DNA of 64,000 nucleotides, from NCBI GenBank assembly GCA_022478985.1, contig JAKSZP010000161.1, forward strand, positions 1 to 64,000, read 5' to 3'. The notes under the pieces were generated by a model that saw only the letters and a program-made list of their open reading frames with translations, was not told where the DNA came from and did no database searches. Position 1 is the stretch's first letter; every line of letters begins with the position of its first letter. Positions 10,302-21,221 of the stretch are shown in pieces. A program made the position numbers and the translations under genes. The DNA comes from Massospora cicadina. Its lineage: Eukaryota; Entomophthoromycota; Entomophthoromycetes; Entomophthorales; Entomophthoraceae.

Positions 10302-10870
10302 TTGCTTCATGAATTATACCAGGTTTTAGAGTGTGTGTCCTGGGATGGTGGGAAAGTGGTAGGGCCTGGGAAGGACAAAGGAAGAATTCCCACGGTTTTA
10401 AAATCGGAAGACTTGGAACTGATCCACCAGACGTTTAGCTGGGTTCAGTTTCAGGGACGTTTGACAAAGGCAGCGGGTGGAGAGGATTCGTTTGCCTTGC
10501 AGTTAAGTCAGGTTCTGTTGGCACTTCCAGTAAAGCAGTCAAACTGGGTGCGAGGAACTTTTAGAAGAACAGTCAGGGTTACCCATATTGGTGGAGGAAT
10601 GTCTGGATTGGATTGACCATGCAGCATGTCCAGATGAGGCGCAGGATTCGGCCTGGGCGGCGTTACTGCAGTGTGGTCAAGGGAAGAAGTCAGTGGAGGA
10701 GTATGGCCAGATGTTCCGCGCATTGGCAAGAGCAGCAAAGGCACCTGAGTCTCAGCTTCCGCACATGTTTCGCCAAAACTTGCAAGCTGATTTATTATTG
10801 GCAATGGCGGCGGTGAAACCTGCAGCGACGTTAAGGAAGAGGTGGGTTTAGCCTTGCAGGTAGAGCGACA
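10302..10870 (+). pseudogene. A gag (capsid)
   Basis: The remnant of a retrotransposon capsid spans three frames. The first block runs to PVKQSNWVRGTF (10302-10560). A frameshift then leads into DEAQDSAWAALLQCGQG and KSVEEYGQMFRALARAA (about 10630-10740), with the W..L..GK.SVEEY...F pattern of the retrotransposon Gag family. Capsid would package the RNA in the cytoplasm. I see no CCHC zinc knuckle between capsid and protease, which is unusual but could reflect decay. The initiation codon cannot be fixed; the leader after the primer site is full of stops. Confidence 0.7.
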
Positions 10871-11780
10871 GTTGAGTTTGGTATGGGCCTGTCAGGAATT
10901 TGTGCGACCCCCAGGGGGATTCCGAGGACAGAGTGGTGGAAGAAGGGCAGGGTCAGAGCCCATACATGGTTCTAAGGGGTTTAGCTATGTGGAGGAAGGA
11001 AAGAAGAGTCAAGGAAATCCTGAGGGTATGGTTGAGGTGCGGGAGACAGGGATTCCCATCGAGATTACCACTCAGGATCCTGAGGCTCAGAATAAGAAGG
11101 CTCCTTATAATTTTTGCAAGAAGCCAGTGAATCCGGTGCCTCAAAATAAACCGCTTACTTCATCTTATCCTTATCTGATTTTGCCCATCAATGTGCTTGT
11201 GGGGGATGAAGGAAGGGATTGCGGTGAAGTTCTAGCTTTGATTGACACCGGAGCCAGTGAAAATTATGTTGAGGAGAAGTGGGCAAGAAGCTATGGATTG
11301 TCATTACAGAAGGATGGATGGGTGACGTTGGCAGACGCCTCCAAAAAAATGGCGGTATGGCGAGTGCAGGCCAAGGTCCTGTTGAGGCAAGGCCCGGAGG
11401 TATTCAGGGAGGAGTTTCACGCCGTAGCTCACCTGCCACATTTGGTGGTTCTGGGGATGAGATGGTGGCACCATTTCTGCCCACAGTTTGATATGAAGAG
11501 AGAGAGGGTTCTGTTGTCACCTAGAGGTCAGGGGACGTGTGAATGGACGTTTCAGTCCCAAGGTTTGTTGCCACAGTTGGTGAAGCACATGGGTGGAATC
11601 ACCTCAAGTGTGCCAGTGGAAGGATTGCTGAGGGAGTATCAGGATTTTGCGGAGGTGTTTGAGCCTAAAGGTGATGCGCCTTTTTCGCCTACAGGGGATT
11701 TTGCATTTGGATTCCGGTTCAAAGAAGGCTCTGAGTTACCAAAGGGCTGTCCAGTCTATCCGTTGAATCCACGGGCCTGA
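10870..11780 (+). pseudogene. A protease and start of reverse transcriptase
   Basis: This open stretch begins with a low-complexity Gag/protease linker. An aspartic protease follows, with the catalytic motif ALIDTGASENYV (active-site Asp codon at 11244-11246). Further on come the flap region and the hydrophobic VVLGMRWW. The N-terminal reverse transcriptase leader ends in YPLNPRA. The frame stops at a TGA at 11778-11780 where related proteins continue with EALEDYI. The protease would cut the Gag-Pol polyprotein. Apart from the stop, this segment is well preserved. Confidence 0.85.
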
Positions 11781-13020
11781 GAGGCATTGGAGGATTATAT
11801 CCATAAGATGCTGGATATGGGTTTGATTGTGCCTTCCAAGTCGCCGGTGGTTTCGCCAGTCCTGTTGGTTCCCAAGTCAGGGGGAGTTACGTCCTTGTGT
11901 TGATTTCTGACGCCTTAATGAAGTGACAGAACCTGACCCCTATCCAATGCCACTCATGGAGAACATTCTGTCCATGATCTCCGGGTGTGGGGTGTTCACC
12001 AAATTGGATTTGGTGGACGCTTTCAATCAAATTCCTGTTCGCCCTGAGCACCAGCGGTATACGGCATTCAAATGTCATCTGGGAAACTTTGAGTACAGGG
12101 TTATGCCATTTGGGCTACGCAATGCCCCTGCAGTTTTCCAGCGCATGATTGATCATGTATTGGGGGACTTAGTGGGTAGGTGTTGTGTTGCTTATATGGA
12201 TGACATCCTGGTGTTTTCCAGATCGGCACAGGACCATGTGAGGGATGTGAGAAGTGTGTTGGAGGTGGTTAGGAACGCGGGCTTGAAGTTGAAGCCGTCC
12301 AAGTGCGAGTTCAATAAGGAATTGGTGTCCTTCCTAGGGAACGTGGTCCTCCAAGGAGGGATAGCGATCTGTCCTGATAAGTTGCGGGCGGTGCGGGAAT
12401 GGAAAGCTCCTGGGAATAGGACTGAAGTGTGAAGCTTTTTGGGGGTGGTAAATTTCGTGCGAAGGTTTTCTAGGGATCTGGCCCAATGGGCTGTGCCATT
12501 GACAAGACTGATGGGAGACATGCCGTTCGTTTGGGGGGAGGCTGAGGAGAGGGCATTTCAGCAAGTGAAGACGAGTCTGCTGACAGCCCCAGTTCTGGCA
12601 CACCCTGACCCAAAACAAACCATTCGTGGTAGAGACTGACGCGTCAAATTTTGCACTTGGAGCCATGTTGTTGCAGGAGGGTAAGGATGGGGTTGAACAT
12701 CCTGTCTGTTACTTCAGTTGGAATATGGCACCGGCTGAAACCAACTATCCAGTTTACAATAAGGAACTTTTGGCAATAGTTGCAGCTTTATGGGAGTGGC
12801 AACACCACCTATTGTATGCCAGGCACCCGGTTGTCATCTGAACGGACCATCGAGCCTTAGAATACTATAAGTCCCCACGCCTGATGAACCAGAGGCAGGC
12901 CCGGTGGCACTTAGAGTTGGTTCAATATGACCTGCGGATTGAATACAAGCTGGGAAAACAAAATATCTTGCCAGATTTATTGAGCCATAATTCTGGACTG
13001 GTGTTTTCCGATGAGGAGTT
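11781..13020 (+). pseudogene. A reverse transcriptase and RNase H
   Basis: The RT fingers begin at KMLDMGLIVPSKSP (about 11800). The palm follows with FTKLDLVDAFNQIPV, the FGLRNAPAVFQR block, and the catalytic YMDD at 12193-12204, which is intact. The connection domain (FVRRFSRDLA) leads to RNase H with ETDASNFALGAMLL (first Asp), NKELLAIVAAL (Glu) and TDHRALEYYKSP (Asp). Damage: a frameshift and TGA near 11885-11910, a TGA at 12430-12432, a frameshift near 12620, and a TGA at about 12838-12840. Three TGAs sit where CGA or TGG would be expected, consistent with C to T or G to A decay. Confidence 0.9.
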
Positions 13021-14513
13021 GAGGAAGTTCAATACAGCCATGATGTTGCCAAAGAACCTGTTTGCAACGATCCAGGGCTGGAGAGAAGGAATGGTAGGAA
13101 GAATCCAGACTGCACAGCAAAGATGTGAGCTGGGCCAACGGATAAGAGAAGAAACAGGAGAAGGTGAGGCAAGCAGGGGGCATGTGGGATTCTCAGTTTG
13201 GGGTGGTATCATATGCCATGAGGGAAGGATTTGGGTCCCTGTGAAGAGTCTGCAACAAGAGGTAATGGCAGCTAATCACGACCATCCTCTGGCAGGTCAT
13301 CCCAGTCAAGAGAAGACGTTAGATCTTGTTCGCCGTCACTATTTGTGGAGAGGTGTGGGTGTGGCAGTGCGGAAGTATGTTTCGCGTTGTGTGGTTTGCG
13401 CCAGGGCAAAGCCCCAACAGGTGGCACCGGGGGGGGAAATTGAAGCCGCTTCAAATTCCTTCTAGGCCATGGTCCTCAGTGAGTGTGGACTTCATCACAG
13501 GACTGACCAAGTCACAGGGGATGGATGCCTTGATGGTGGTGGTGGATCGCCTGACTAAATATGCAGAGTTTTTCCCTTGTCGATCAACCATTTCTGCAAA
13601 GGTGGCAGGACAGATTTTTGTAAATGAGGTTTTCTCCAGACATGGGGTGCCTGAAGAGATTGTGTCGGATTGTGGTCCACAATTTACATATAAATTCTGG
13701 CTCCACATGTTGAGAAATCTAAAGATCAAGGCTTTCCATTCGTCAGCATACCATCCTCAGTCAGACGGCCAAACTGAGAGAGTAAATCAGATATTGGAGC
13801 AATATTTGAGGTGCTATGTCTCAGGGCGGCAGGATGACTGGGTATATTGGGTGAAGCTGGCTCAATTTGCTTATAACAATCATAAGCATTCATCCACGGG
13901 TATGACCCCATTTTTTGCAAATCACGGCCAACACCCAGAGGATATGGGGCCCAGGGAGCAAGGTTAGAATCCAGCGGCAGATGAGCTGTCGCGAGATACC
14001 CAGGACACCCTGGAGCTCCTGAAGAAGAATTTGGTGGTGGCAGTCGCAGCTCAGAAGAGGAAGGCGGACTGGCATAGATCTGAAGGTAGAGCTTTCAAGA
14101 GAGGTGATTGGGTCTTGGTGAATGCTCAGAACTATGCCTTGCCTGTAAGGAGCCGGAAATTGGGGCTGGTGGCGTTGGGCCCATATCAGGTAGTGAGGGT
14201 GGTGAACGAGGTGGCATTTGAGCTGAAGCTCCCAGAAGGGTCAAGAGCCCATCCGGTGTTGCATGTATCGCAGCTCAAGCCATTCTTTGGCCAGCCACCT
14301 GAAAGGGCTTCTCCTTTATTTCCAGTAGGAGGAGGAGCCGAAGAGTATGAAGTTGAGGAGATTCTTGACACCAAAGTGGTGCAAGGACATCATTCATTCT
14401 GGGTACGCTGGGTGGGTCATCCTATTGAGGAGTCCGCATGGCAGTCAGCTAGGGATTGTGCCCGATGTCCTGAGAAAATCCAAGAGTTCTTCCTGTCTAG
14501 GGGGGTGATGTGA
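13020..14513 (+). pseudogene. A integrase with GPY/F module and chromodomain
   Basis: The HHCC zinc region has the histidines in NHDHPLAGH (about 13274-13300) and CVVCARAK (about 13390-13410). After a frameshift near 13460 the catalytic core has SVSVDFITGL (Asp, about 13486), EEIVSDCGPQF (Asp, about 13668) and DGQTERVNQILEQ (Glu, about 13776). A TAG at about 13965 breaks the frame. The GPY/F module (LGPYQVVRVVNEVAFELKL) lies near 14180-14230. The chromodomain (EEYEVEEILDTK, FWVRWVGHPIEES) lies at 14335-14440, with a C-terminal helix. The polyprotein ends SRGVM; its stop codon TGA (14511-14513) lies inside the 3' LTR. Confidence 0.9.
14499..14508 (+). promoter_or_regulatory. A polypurine tract
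   Basis: AGGGGGG (14499-14505) plus TGA directly precedes the 3' LTR. It would prime plus-strand DNA synthesis and also codes for the last residues of the integrase. Confidence 0.75.
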
Positions 14514-15345
14514 CGGTTGAGGTCTATCCTCAGCATCACATTGCCCTGATCTTTGGTAAGACAGGGCAGGCTGTGTCTGTATGTATGGAGGAGGAGGGGG
14601 CGTTGGTTCTGGCAAGGACGCCTAAGGGGCCAGAGCTTGGAGTAGGCCAAGGAGCAAGATGGGCGTCCAAGTCGGAACAAAACGGAAAACGAGTAAAATG
14701 GGTAGTTTCAAGATTTGATTTGGATTCGAATTGAGAATGGAATGAAACGGGTGCTTGGGAGTTTCGCGGTTCAATTGGGATTCAAAATGGAACTGGCGCG
14801 GAACCGTTGAGGATCAGAACTGGCATGGAACCATTGAGCAAAGATTCCGCGATCCTGCTGTAAAATTTACACCAAACATCATTCAAGTTGGCAATGGCAC
14901 CATAAGATTATATTTTATTTTATTTTATTTTAGCTTTTAGTATGTGTATATAGGGAAGGAACTGGGAGCTGGAGGCTCCTCAGTTCTGTTTTCTATCAAC
15001 TTGGCTAAATATTAAATAAAAGAACCTAAAGTTCATATATTTATAATTTAGGTTTATTTTAAAGATATTGCTCAACTGCAGCCATGTTTGGCTTAAATCA
15101 ACAAGAATTGGACTTTGAGAGTGAGCTTGGGAGGGCTATTGCCTCCCTCTATACCTTGTCTTGGAGTCAAGGCATGTTGCTGGGGTTAAGTATACTTGCA
15201 ACTGTCTTCCAGGGGTGCTTGTCCAATCTTGTGGCGCGCGTACCGAGGAGAGTAGTATCAGGAGTCCTGTCAGCCCTATGGTCTTTAATATGGATCCTGT
15301 TGCTCAACTCATTCGTGGCTCATTGGAAGGAGCCAGTGCGTTACA
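14509..15345 (+). repeat. A 3' LTR
   Basis: 837 bp, partner of 9341-10172. It has one additional 5-bp TTTTA-type unit in the T-rich tract near 14920. Confidence 0.92.
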
Positions 15346-17560
15346 CAAAGGCGCCCCTCAAACCACACCATATCATCCTTTACATGATAACCCCTGGATA
15401 GATCCTCTTGATTTAAAGCTCTCTTAGCAAGTACCATAGTATACTAAGCTGACAGCGGCTGAGAATGGACAACCTTTCTGAACATACCATATTCCTCCAC
15501 GTTTTCCAGAGGTGCAAGAGCTGGCCCGTTGGCCAGGAAAGAGGGAAGTTGAGACAGAATTTTATTTGGAGGAATCATCATAAGTGTGTTGTGGACTTCT
15601 AACTCCTTTAAATCAGGAGCTAAAGCAGGGTTGCAGCTTAAAGCATCCGCCAAACCATTATCCTTGCCCTTGGTGAACTCATACGTGAATGAAAATTGGG
15701 CAAAAGTCTCATGCCAACGGGTCTGCCGTGGGGTTAGGAAATGAGGGGTGCGGTAGTACATCAAGGCACGGTGATCTGTATGCAGTGGAATGTTTGGGTA
15801 GAGCCATGCAAGTGGTGATGCCAATATGTCAGCGCCTCCACCACTGCTAGTAACTCCTTGTCATAAACGGCGTAATTCAACTCTGGCAAAGACATTTTTT
15901 AGAAAAAAATCCCACCAGATGTTCTATCCCATCTTCACCTACTTGTAACAAGGTGGCCGCTATGGTGAATTTGGAGGCATCAGTGGACACAATGAACTCC
16001 TTTGAAAGGTCAACATGGTGAAGGACAGTTGTGGATAACAGGGTGCACTTCACTTCTTGGAAAGCATCCTCCAAAACGGGGACCATTGAAGCACCTTGGC
16101 ACCGCTGGCCTTATATAAGGGTGCTGCCACCTCAGAAAGATTGGGCGTGAACTTCTTGAGGAACGTACATGTCCCCAAAAATTTCCTCATTTCCTTGACT
16201 GAGGTGGGGGTGGGCCACTCACAAATAGCCTTCTCCTTGTCTGGAGTTATCATGTTTCCTTGTTCAAACACGAAGTTGCCCAGAAAAGTAACCTGGGACT
16301 TGAAAAATTCATATTTACTGATTTTAGCGTAAGATTGGCAGCCCTTAAACGCTCCACCACTTGCCAAAGGTGTACTTCATGGGACTCTTGATCTGGGAAA
16401 AACACCAGGATATAATCCATGTAGGCAACCGCGCATGCCCCAAAAAGTCTCCCAACGCAGCATCAATGCAGCGTTGAAAGATGGCAGGGGCATTATTAAG
16501 CTTATAGAGCATGGCCCAAAACTGGAAAATTCCTTTTCTGGTGCGGAATGTGGTTAACCACTCCTGGCCCCTCTTTATCCAGATCTGATTGAACGCATTG
16601 AGGCAATCCATCTTGGAGAAGACCTTCGCCTTCTCCACATAGCGTAAAATCTGTGAATCCAAATGTATGGAGGTCTGGTACAGTAATGTTGTTGAGGTTC
16701 CCATAGTCTATGCATGGTCATAGAGTACCATCAGCCTTCTCAACAAAGAAAAGGGGGAGCAAACAGGAGAGGTCCGCTGAAAAATCTCACCTTTAGCTAA
16801 CTGCTCCTTCACCCTCAAATCTAACGCCTCTTCCTCCTGGATGGTTAAGGGGTAAATGGGAGAAGAAACATGCACCAGATCCACAGTGAGTTTAAAGTTT
16901 TAGTCATACTTGGAATGATCAGGTAGTGCATCAGCTAAAGCTGCATCAAAGGAAGATTCTAAACCCTCCAAACAAGAATGTAGGGGAACCACCACAATGA
17001 GCTTCAGCATAGAGGCAAGGATAAGGGTGTGAAGATGGGGCCAGTGGGGCAAGTCAACCTAAGTGTCAGCCTCAGACAAAGGAATAACAAGTGTGCGACC
17101 ATACTTCATTGTTAGGAATAGGTATTCTCTTTAAAGTTGGTTCTAACATCAAACTACCGCCACCACTCCACACCCAAAATGATAGGATACAGGAGGTTTT
17201 TGATAGCTTGGAAGTGATTGACAAGTGGTATTTTCCAACCTGATAGTCCACTGTCCAAACGACCTTCAGAGTGGGATTACCTTGAGACGCCCCTCCCCTA
17301 ACCATACCACCAGGCAAGTGATGCAGCCCAAGGTAGTTGGCTAGGCTCATGTCCATAAAGTCTTCCATGGCACCCATATCCATTAGAATAGTGGTGCTGA
17401 ATTTTCCTAAAGGAGAGGAAAGGATAGCAGTCAGTAGAAAATACCTGATATGATCTTTATCTAAAGCTGAAAACGCCAGTTGAACGCCACCAAACTCTTC
17501 ATTTGGCAGTAACATGTCACCCTGGTATTACTGTAAATTGAAGAATGGAGAGGGATACTT
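15346..17560 (-). pseudogene. B1 pol 5' part: protease, RT, RNase H
   Basis: Read right to left. The protease region (17072-17515) has MDMGAMEDFMD where DTGA is expected; the Thr to Met change inactivates the motif. The RT palm (16345-16704) has FSKMDCLNAFNQI and NNAPAIFQRCIDAAL. The active site reads YMDY at 16412-16423, so the second catalytic Asp is lost. Then come VTFLGNFVFEQG and the connection FTPNLSEVAAP (16050-16367). RNase H (15444-16086) has STDASKFTIAATLL, TDHRALMYYRTPHF and the GLADALS end. The segment stops at the CAAAG duplication of element A and resumes as integrase left of 9336. Several frameshifts separate the blocks. Confidence 0.8.
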
Positions 17561-18201
17561 GGCCACTCTTACTACTGAGGCCACATATCCCACCATATCT
17601 TCAGCAGGTGCATAAAAATTCTCATATTGAAAGCGCAGTTCCTTTTTAACTTCCTGAGGTGGCGAATCATGGAAGAGGTCAAACGGGGATTTTCTGGGGT
17701 GATTTAATACACAGTAATCGATTCCTTCTCTGAGCCATGAGAGAGCAAATATAGTTCAGAGTTATACATAGTGTTTTCATTATAAAACGCTTTTTTAGAC
17801 TCAAATGACCCTATTCCCATAACAGCAATGGAATGCACGATGTTATCCAAGGCCAACATCCCCAGGGTCATCTGCGCCAATTCTGCCAGCATCATCTGAA
17901 CGTGCTTCAAATTAAGCCTTGTTTAGTAAAATTGAAATTGGTAATTTTGGCTGAAAGTTGGGGAATCACGACTTCCAGACCTCAAAATTTCATATCCACC
18001 AGGTACGAGTATGAATGGTGGGTACTTTCCAGTTGGAGGCAACCATAATAACGCCAAGTTGCTCCGATGTTCAGGAAAAGAGGAAACAGTGGTGTGGCTG
18101 ACCACAGCCAAGGCCCTCAGCTGGCGCCCACCATTTACACTTTGTAAAAGTCCCACACAGAAAAAGTTTGTGCGCATAATTTTAAAGGGTTGGTTGAATA
18201 A
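17560..18201 (-). pseudogene. B1 gag and leader
   Basis: Gag is heavily decayed. Recognisable are MKHVQMMLAELAQMTLGML (17704-17910) and, nearest the LTR, a frame at 17923-18177 with NFFCVGLLQS, VSSFPEHRSN and PPTGKYPPFILVPGG. The last block recurs in D (about 39130-39190) and B4 (about 63920-63980), so it is a conserved 5' part of family B, probably the N-terminus of Gag. No TGG-type primer site follows the LTR (it reads TTATTCAACCAACCC on the minus strand). Confidence 0.55.
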
Positions 18202-18603
18202 TGTAAGGAGAGTGTCTATAACTCTCCTGCTTTATAGAATGATGGTGCTCAGTGAACAGAGCCAACGCATGGAAACTAGCCGTTAGAACCAAAGTTACTA
18301 GAGCCCAGCAGAGGATGCTGGAGCAATAATAACTTAGATGGAAAAGTGCGATCATTATAACAAAAAACCACCAAAAACGATGCAGTGCACAAAGGGAACT
18401 GGTAAGCATCCCAGGATGGAGGGAACCTGGATGAACCAACGGTGCATGAGGGGCTTACCAGATCATCTGTAAAATTGTTTGGTGAATATAGTGTGAGACC
18501 TCCTCAAAGGGGTCCACACGCAGTATTGTTCAAAATAACATAAGCAAAAAAAGAAAAACGGGAAAGCTCAATTAGGAAGTCGACCAACAAGGAGTGTTGG
18601 TCA
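18202..18603 (-). repeat. family-B LTR shared by B1 and D
   Basis: This 402-bp LTR matches 7106-7505 closely. To its left lies the gag leader of B1, to its right the C-terminal extension of D. It thus acts as the 5' LTR of one element and the 3' LTR of the next. Confidence 0.8.
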
Positions 18604-20002
18604 TGGGAAACAAAACTAAACTATGTTGGGGAAATATGGGGTTTGCTGAAGTGGGCCCAAGCACTGAACCACCAATAGGCAAACACTACCATCCCAATTG
18701 GTAGAGTATGCTGAAAATGACTTCACTTGTGTAATCAATTGAAGTTGGATTCAACCTAAACGTGCGATCTCATAAATAGAATAAGTTTCAAAACCCCATT
18801 CCTTAACTAACTGAATCAAACCGTCTGTGTTCATTATGTAAACCATCCGTTTTAAAGCCTGGGCTGATGTAAAGGGCTTGGAGTTAGGCACCTCACTAGT
18901 ACCAACCTGAGCATATTTAGCTTGTACCCAACGTTGGTCTAGTGTGTGCCTTAGGTCAGGGAGGGACTGAAGCTTCACCTTCTGGGCCTTTTGGCGCCCA
19001 GCCTTATCCTTGGGGTTGGTCCCCACTATGATGTCATTTGACCATGGCACTACCCTTCTCTTATCATCAATATTCTCCTTACAAACGTTCATAGCTGCAT
19101 CCAAATTTGTGGTAACCCCCTGGTTTACTTCCTTGATAGTTTTAGTAATGTCCACTAGCACTTCCAATTTAGATCCACAGTCGGGCTCTATGTTGAAGGT
19201 GGGTTTAAATCCATAGTTGGCAAAGAATGGAAAACAACCAATGGATGCAATTTAGGCATTGTTATAACTAAATTTGTGCCATGGGAAGATGGGAAGCCCA
19301 ATCTGAATGATCTGCGGCAGTGTAACACCGCAGGAACTTCTCCAAACACTGGTTCACTCATCTAATCTGACCATTTAATTGAGGGGCAATGGTCAGTAGA
19401 ACGGCGGGGGTAAATCTGATGAATTATGCTCAACTTTTCTAAAAATACAGAATTAAACTGGGGACCACAATCACTAATTATCTCCTGGGGCACCCCATGA
19501 AGGGTTAACACATGAGACAAGGTGATCCTAGAAATCTCTGACGCAATTACTGTGGTTCTACAGGGAATAAGATGTGCAAAATTTGTAAAATGGTCCACTA
19601 CCATGATGGCATTGTAGCCCTCAAATGCAGGTAACTTCAAAAAATTAACCAATAAGGAAGTTCAGAGCCCTTCAGCCTTTTGAACTGGTATTAACAATCC
19701 TGCAAAGGGCTGGAAATTCAGTTTTATTCAGTTGTGGACCAGGCACTCCTTACAATACCTGGCAACCTGCGTATAAAATACTTTCCAATTATAAGTGTAA
19801 CAGATTAGCTCTAAAACCACTTTAGAAAATGCTCTATGGTGATCCCTTCATGATAGTACAAGATGATTTCCAGGCAAAGTGGACCAGCAGAAACCCATAG
19901 GAATCTTTTAAACCACACAATCTTGTCTTTAAAGTAGTAACCCCTGATATTATCCTCCTGATTTAACTTTCTCATGGCGAGGGCCATAGTATATTTCGCT
20001 GA
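18604..20002 (-). pseudogene. D pol 3' part: integrase and extension
   Basis: The segment 18751-19167 encodes the family-B extension (VPWSNDIIVGTNPKDKAGR, KVKLQSLPDLRHTLDQRW, ALKRMVYIMNTDGLIQLVK). The chromodomain itself appears to be deleted between about 19060 and 19160. The integrase core is at 19362-19652 (FEGYNAIMVVDHFTNFAHL, PQEIISDCGPQFNSVF: second Asp present). The IN zinc region at 19700-19960 is decayed. The piece ends at the target duplication of element C (TAGGG). Confidence 0.7.
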
Positions 20003-20007
20003 TAGGG
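20003..20007 (+). repeat. target duplication, left (C)
   Basis: TAGGG; the partner CAGGG is at 29498-29502. One C/T difference. Comparison with B1 shows the uninterrupted target. Confidence 0.65.
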
Positions 20008-21144
20008 TGAAGGATTTTTTCCACATTCTCAGCCATCTAGATTACCAAAGGTCACTAAGGGATGATTACATTATAGCGAGTGAATTGGATATCAGTTGGC
20101 CCCAATTTCAGGCTAACATTGTTTGGTGGATTTTAGATAATTTGCCTGGTTTGGATCTGTTGGGAATCAATCCAGTTGAATGCTTAAGATTTCATCAGGC
20201 AGATTTGCCAATGAAATGGGGGCTTCTGATAGTTGATTGATGATCAACTATCAGGTGTACCAACTGGGATTAATTGAGTTTCATCACTAACCAATTGGAA
20301 ATTTAAGGAGTAAGTTGTGAGGCGAATGATGCTGCCTGCAACTCGCAAATTAATCAGTTGGTTTGTGACCTTCTATAATGGGTAACTAGTCCCATTGCCA
20401 AAGCAGGTCTTTTTTTTTTACTAGATGCCAAAGCAGGTCTCTGGACAAATATGGTTGGTTCACTGGGATCAAGTAGAAAACATTAGGGACACGTTTTCTG
20501 ACTCTTTCCATTATAGGTCTAAAGGATGTCCAATGATTGAATCCTAATCAGGATGGATAAGACCATTGCTGATGAGACAATGAAGAGTACTTCAATGGCA
20601 ATGGCTGCTGTTTCATCACTGAGGTGCCAACTGAGGGTTGGGCGCTGAATTCTTTCTATAAATTTCCTTGAGAATTAACTTATTTAAAAAAATTAAATCT
20701 TAAATCTTTTAATTAGCAGAATTCATTATTAGTTCTATTCATCTTCAAGGAAATTATTGCTGTGTGCTTTAATCGGAGACTCTTTAATAAATAAAAAGTA
20801 AGGATCGAGGATCCAGAGAAGAGAAGCTGAGCTGAGATTGGAATTGCTGTCAACTTTGTGTTGCCAGAGGATAGGCCATAAACTATGATCTGAGCGTGTA
20901 TCAAGTTAGGCGGATAAGGGAATAAATCCTTACTGAGGACATCTTTAGTATTTTGAGGAGGAATACTGGTTAAGAGTTGGACCTAACACTAGTGATCTAT
21001 TTAGCTACAGATAATAGTCTTCATACTATTATCAACTATATATATCATCAGAAAACACAAGAATTACACACAACCAAACCAGTGCAGTTATCAATTTGTA
21101 GTTAATATCTGTGAATGAGCAGTAAAGCCCCTAGAATTTTACTA
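20008..21144 (+). repeat. C 5' LTR
   Basis: The LTR starts TGAAGGATTTTTTCCACATT and ends near CCTAGAATTTTACTA. It is homologous over its length to 28392-29497. A local duplication of AAAGCAGGTCT near 20400-20440 makes it longer than its partner. Confidence 0.85.
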
Positions 21145-21146
21145 AT

Positions 21147-21164
21147 TGATGCTCACTACAGGGG
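21147..21164 (+). promoter_or_regulatory. C primer-binding site
   Basis: TGATGCTCACTACAGGGG follows the LTR by 2 bp. It matches the sites of E and J (TGGTGYTCACTRCAGGGG) apart from a G to A change. It would pair with the 3' end of a tRNA ending ...GAGCACCA; the tRNA is not identified. Confidence 0.7.
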
Positions 21165-21221
21165 TTGTATTTATATAGGATACTAATGCAAGATTTTGTA
21201 CAAGGATGAGTTAAGAAAACT

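Larger units (their letters stand above)
9341..15345 (+). mobile_element. A: complete Ty3/gypsy chromovirus
   Basis: The element is complete: 6005 bp with LTRs of 832 and 837 bp, both starting TGTGACGG and ending GTTACA. A perfect 5-bp target duplication CAAAG flanks it (9336-9340 and 15346-15350). The order gag, protease, reverse transcriptase, RNase H, integrase, chromodomain is that of chromoviruses. By eye the LTRs differ at roughly 2-3% of positions, mostly transitions, plus a 5-bp TTTTA-type slippage. It is thus the youngest large insertion here, yet it is dead: there are at least five in-frame stops and several frameshifts. It lies inside B1's integrase, in opposite orientation. Confidence 0.93.
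7106..18603 (-). mobile_element. B1: Ty3/gypsy chromovirus, interrupted by A
   Basis: The minus-strand element has similar LTRs of 400 and 402 bp (7106-7505 and 18202-18603; TGTAAGG...TTGGTCA on the plus strand). Between them, right to left, are gag, protease, reverse transcriptase, RNase H, integrase, chromodomain and an extension. Element A (9341-15345) sits inside its integrase; without it B1 is about 5.5 kb. All genes are broken. The right LTR also abuts the 3' end of another family-B element (D), so it may be shared. The left flank is the integrase end of B0. Confidence 0.75.

Noticed and set aside
9911..10312. 133-codon plus frame at the end of the A 5' LTR
   Set aside because: Most of it is LTR sequence, and the copy in the 3' LTR is frameshifted. 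It could be an LTR-encoded leader, but nothing supports translation.
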